Assembly (NCBI GenBank): GCA_964547995.1
Contig: CAZJRB010000051.1
Coordinates: 1 to 48,355 of the forward strand
Source of the DNA: CAZJRB01 sp964547995
GTDB lineage: Bacteria > Planctomycetota > Planctomycetia > Pirellulales > Thermoguttaceae
Direction of reading: 5' to 3'
DNA length: 48,355 bases
Part shown: one piece after another, positions 45,332 to 48,355 of the stretch
Layout: each line of letters begins with the position of its first letter
Position numbering within the stretch: the first letter of the stretch is position 1
Notes under the pieces: generated by a model
Database searches by the model: none
Told to the model about the DNA's origin: nothing
What the model saw: the letters and a program-made list of their open reading frames with translations, nothing else
Program-made: the position numbers and the translations under genes

Positions 45332-48253
45332 TCACGCAGCCCTTCGGGCCGTCTTTTCTGTCAAATCTTGCTCTGGGGTCCAGGGCTCGGTGGTTTGCGT
45401 CTCCCCGGGCAAAGCCCCCGGGGAGGCCGCTTCCGTCGCGGCGCCCGGCCGGCGGCCAATCATCACGAAGAATCCGCCTTCACGATTTCCGGTGACTACC
45501 TCCCTGGCTTGAACGAGCAAGTGGTCCAGCGTCGTACCGCGAGGCTCGGGCTCAAAGAGGTTGGCACGATTCCAGCTTGTCGGGCCGGGAGTGGTAGACG
45601 GTACGCCGCGTATGAACTCCACACCACAATGGTCGAACCACTGAAGCACCTCGCCGATCGTGTGTTTCGACTCATGTGGGTGGCGGTACTGGTCGGCAAA
45701 CCACGCCCGGCTCTGGGCCTTGCTACGGGACCCGCTGCGCAAAATCGGGTCGATCCACTTGGCGCGGCCGCCGGTGAGACGGAACACCTGACGGCGCGTG
45801 TCCGTCATCAGCCGTCCATAGCGGTTGTACAAGCCGATGACGATGTATCCGGAGGGCTTCAGCAGCGGCAGCAGCTTCTGAAATCCGCCGAACGGATCGG
45901 CCGTGTGGTGCAGCACGCCGTTACAGAGGATCACGTCGAACGAACCGGGTTTGAAGCACGGGCGGAACAGGTTCATCTGCACGAACCGGACGTTGTGCAA
46001 ACCGTGTTCCCTCCGAAACTGTTCACCGAGGCGTAGCGAGTTCAGGCAGAGGTCGGTCCCGATCACCCGCCGGCAGGAGATGCCGAGGAAGTTGCTCAGT
46101 TGCCCCGTTCCGCAGCCGACTTCCAGCACCGTCGTGTTGTAGCTAATGGAGCGGTCGAGCGCCCTGGCATACTGTCCCCGCCGCGACTTTTCGATGAGCG
46201 ACCGCAATGAGTCGTGATCGTCGTAGTTGGGGAACGGAGTTTCTTCGTAGAACGCCTTGACCTTCTCCGTCACGTCACCAGGTTGGTCGAAATGCTCGTG
46301 CGGCCAGAACATCATCCGGATGCCGTCTTCCTTGTCGAACGTGCGACCGCACTGAGTACAGCTCGCGACATCGCTGTCGGAGTCCAGACAGGCGTCGTGA
46401 CACGGGCTGCGCAACAGGTCTGCAAGCACCTCGTCGCGGCTGTCCGCTGCGGAGGCCGGCACGGAGGCCGGCTGGGCTCGCTTGGTCAACACGTAGTGTC
46501 CCATGCACAATTCATCGATGTTCGACGACATGAACGTTTCGTATGCTTCGCGCGGGGAACAAACGATCGGATCCCAACCCAAATTGAAGCTGGTATTGAC
46601 CATGACCGGGCAACCGGTCTTGCGGTAGAACGCCTCCATCAGTTTGCGAAACAGCCCGTGACGCTCCGCATCGACGGTCTGCACGCGAGCGGAATAGTCG
46701 ACGTGCGTGACCGCGGGGATTTGGGAACGGCACTGCCGGAGTTTGTCGATGCCCTTCACGCCGACGGCACCCGGCGGCAGCGATACCCGTTTGCCCTCCT
46801 GCACCGGGGCAACCAGCAACATGTACGGGCTTTCCTGGCCGGCCGTCATATCGAAGTATTCGTGGGCGTGTTCGCGCAGCACCACGGGGGCAAACGGGCG
46901 GAAACCCTCACGAAACTTCACCTTCATATTGATCAGCGTTTGCGTAGCGGCACAACGCGCGTCGCCGAGGATACTCCGGCATCCCAGGGCCCGCGGGCCG
47001 AATTCCATACGGTCTTGGAACCACCCCACGACTTGACCGTCGGCAATATCTGCGGCGATCCGCTCGCACAGAGCATCGCTGTCACCGAGATACTCGTAAT
47101 TTACATTGGCGGTCTCAAGGAACGCACCGATTTCCTCGTCACTGTATGTCGGTCCCAACAGCGACCCTTGTTGACGGTCGCCCGGCGGCAGCTCCCGAGG
47201 CTTGTTGAGCAACTGGTGCCAGATGAACAGCGCCACTCCTAGAGCCCCGCCGGCGTCACCTGCCGCCGGCTGAATCCAGAGATTCTCGAACGGCCCTTCG
47301 CGAAGAATGCGCCCGTTGCCGACGCAGTTGAGAGCCACGCCGCCGGCAAGACAGAGGTTCTTCATTCCCGTTTGCTCGTGTACGTGCCGAGCGGTCCGCA
47401 ACATGATTTCTTCGGCGACTTTCTGGACGGACGCCGCCAGATCCATTTCGCGCTCGGTCAGGGGCGACTCCGGCTCCCGCGGAGGGCCGCCAAAGAGCCG
47501 GTCGAGCTTCTTCGAGGTCATGGCGAGCCCCTGACAGTAGTTGAAGTACGACATGTCCATCCGAAACGACCCGTCTTCTTTCAAATCGATAAGCTTTTCG
47601 AGGATGGTGTCGGTGTATCTCGGTTCACCGTAAGGGGCCAGGCCCATCAGTTTGTATTCGCCGGAGTTGACTTTGAATCCGCAGAAGTAGGTGAAGGCGG
47701 AGTATAGCAACCCCAACGAGTGCGGGAATCGAAGCTCGTGGGTCAGGGTAATCCGGTTGCCGCGGCCGTAGCCGTAGCTGGCAGTCGCCCACTCGCCGAC
47801 ACCGTCGAGTGTGAGAATCGCGGCCTCCTCGAACGGGGAGGGGAAGAATGCACTGGCTGCGTGGGATTCGTGGTGTTCGGCAAAAATGTATCGCTTCTTG
47901 TACCGTCCCCCAAGCCCCTCGTTTATCTCCCTGGGTAAATGGAGCTTTTCGTGAAGCCAAAGAGGCATCGCCTTGAGGAACGATCGAAACCCGACCGGTG
48001 CAAACGCCAGGTAGGTTTCCAGCAACCGCTCGAACTTCAGAAAAGGTTTGTCATAGAACCCCACGTAGTCCAGTTGCTCCGGTGTGAGTTTGCCCTCTTT
48101 CAGGCAATACTCAATCGCATTGACCGGGAAACCGTGGTCGTGTTTCTTCCGTGTAAAACGTTCCTCCTGGGCTGCTGCTATGATGTTTCCATCGACCACC
48201 AGGACGGCGGCCGAGTCATGGTAAAAGGCAGAAAGACCGAGAATTGCAGTCAT
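45332..48253 (-). CDS. NodU/CmcH-type carbamoyltransferase fused to a zinc ribbon and a SAM methyltransferase
   Basis: A 973-aa fusion. Residues 1 to about 600 are an O-carbamoyltransferase: ILGLSAFYHDSAAVLVVDG, AEHHESHAASAFFPSPFEEA (metal/His site), NSGEYKLMGLAPYGEP, LAGGVALNCVGNGRI, and WFQDRMEFGPRALGCRSILG in the carbamoyl-phosphate-binding C-terminal part. About 610-650 has Cys pairs (SPCHDACLDS, ASCTQCGRTFD), a probable zinc ribbon. About 660-900 is a class I methyltransferase with VLEVGCGTGQLSNFLG and VILCNGVLHHTADPFGG. The C-terminal tail is Pro/Thr-rich. The enzyme would carbamoylate a hydroxyl and methylate the same or a linked product. Only a weak ribosome-binding site is visible; about 100 bp of upstream sequence remain in the window, with no clear promoter. 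Confidence 0.92.
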   Translation of the reverse strand: MTAILGLSAFYHDSAAVLVVDGNIIAAAQEERFTRKKHDHGFPVNAIEYCLKEGKLTPEQLDYVGFYDKPFLKFERLLETYLAFAPVGFRSFLKAMPLWLHEKLHLPREINEGLGGRYKKRYIFAEHHESHAASAFFPSPFEEAAILTLDGVGEWATASYGYGRGNRITLTHELRFPHSLGLLYSAFTYFCGFKVNSGEYKLMGLAPYGEPRYTDTILEKLIDLKEDGSFRMDMSYFNYCQGLAMTSKKLDRLFGGPPREPESPLTEREMDLAASVQKVAEEIMLRTARHVHEQTGMKNLCLAGGVALNCVGNGRILREGPFENLWIQPAAGDAGGALGVALFIWHQLLNKPRELPPGDRQQGSLLGPTYSDEEIGAFLETANVNYEYLGDSDALCERIAADIADGQVVGWFQDRMEFGPRALGCRSILGDARCAATQTLINMKVKFREGFRPFAPVVLREHAHEYFDMTAGQESPYMLLVAPVQEGKRVSLPPGAVGVKGIDKLRQCRSQIPAVTHVDYSARVQTVDAERHGLFRKLMEAFYRKTGCPVMVNTSFNLGWDPIVCSPREAYETFMSSNIDELCMGHYVLTKRAQPASVPASAADSRDEVLADLLRSPCHDACLDSDSDVASCTQCGRTFDKEDGIRMMFWPHEHFDQPGDVTEKVKAFYEETPFPNYDDHDSLRSLIEKSRRGQYARALDRSISYNTTVLEVGCGTGQLSNFLGISCRRVIGTDLCLNSLRLGEQFRREHGLHNVRFVQMNLFRPCFKPGSFDVILCNGVLHHTADPFGGFQKLLPLLKPSGYIVIGLYNRYGRLMTDTRRQVFRLTGGRAKWIDPILRSGSRSKAQSRAWFADQYRHPHESKHTIGEVLQWFDHCGVEFIRGVPSTTPGPTSWNRANLFEPEPRGTTLDHLLVQAREVVTGNREGGFFVMIGRRPGAATEAASPGALPGETQTTEPWTPEQDLTEKTARRAA

Positions 48254-48355
48254 GGGAACCGTAACCTGCCAAGCGGGAACTTCGGATTGGTCGGGAAAAT
48301 AAGCATCGTGCGGGAATTTAGTGTCGGTGGTTTGAGGTGGTTTTGTTAGAATTCG

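Noticed and set aside
43368..48253. A saxitoxin biosynthesis cluster
   Set aside because: Only I-J-K-L-like genes are present. There is no polyketide synthase-like SxtA, amidinotransferase or Rieske oxygenase in the window.

Overview
The window looks like a metagenome-assembled contig from a Planctomycetota bacterium. It is GC-rich and carries four formylglycine sulfatases, a Tat-exported sialidase, PEP-CTERM sorting tails, a large secreted PQQ-type beta-propeller protein, DUF4328, and very many intergenic palindromic repeats. A run of 100 N (8755-8854) marks an assembly break inside a repeat array. No tRNA, rRNA or CRISPR array was seen.

Layout. (i) 1-15 kb is an exported-protein and glycan-degradation region: a partial sulfatase, a DUF4328 membrane protein, a PEP-CTERM protein and a truncated PEP-CTERM tail, a secreted methyltransferase-like/PQQ propeller fusion, a REP-associated tyrosine transposase (RAYT) between inverted REP arrays, three sulfatases in tandem, and a convergent sialidase. 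(ii) 15-17 kb holds an unfamiliar 564-aa protein that reads as a duplicated kinase-like fold with a degenerate second copy, overlapped by a 44-codon zinc-ribbon frame. (iii) 17.2-37.4 kb is a run of two dozen genes, all on the minus strand: a membrane octaheme cytochrome c, an ArsR regulator, an aminotransferase, two hotdog thioesterases, an FAD disulfide reductase-rhodanese, a NapH-like iron-sulfur membrane protein, a metallo-beta-lactamase-fold protein, a radical SAM protein, a C_GCAxxG_C_C protein, Mrp, two MinD-type ATPases with inserted ferredoxins, three DUF5320 proteins, a DUF89 protein, five NifX/ORP-fold proteins, and a PAS-AAA+-HTH sigma-54 activator. Just upstream of the first NifX gene are a textbook -24/-12 promoter and two identical-half-site palindromes. 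This matches the plan of the orange protein (ORP) loci of anaerobes. (iv) 37.5-43.1 kb has a CHAD protein, then a plus-strand arsR operon: ArsR, a DUF318 permease, three thioredoxin-like proteins and an ArsG-type transporter. Its promoter overlaps a clear operator. (v) 43.4-48.3 kb, minus strand, is a carbamoyltransferase-methyltransferase fusion, SxtJ-type protein, DUF5989 protein and SGNH hydrolase, the same order as sxtI-J-K-L of saxitoxin clusters.

How it fits together: the middle and right parts suggest an anaerobic or microaerophilic cell with metal-cofactor/iron-sulfur assembly, thiol redox and arsenic handling. The left part suggests growth on sulfated or sialylated glycans. The repeat families share a common design (constant head, variable stem, fixed CTTG loop) and have shaped several gaps, including one gene truncation and one nested insertion with a visible target duplication. 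Functions are inferred from motifs read by eye; no database search was run.
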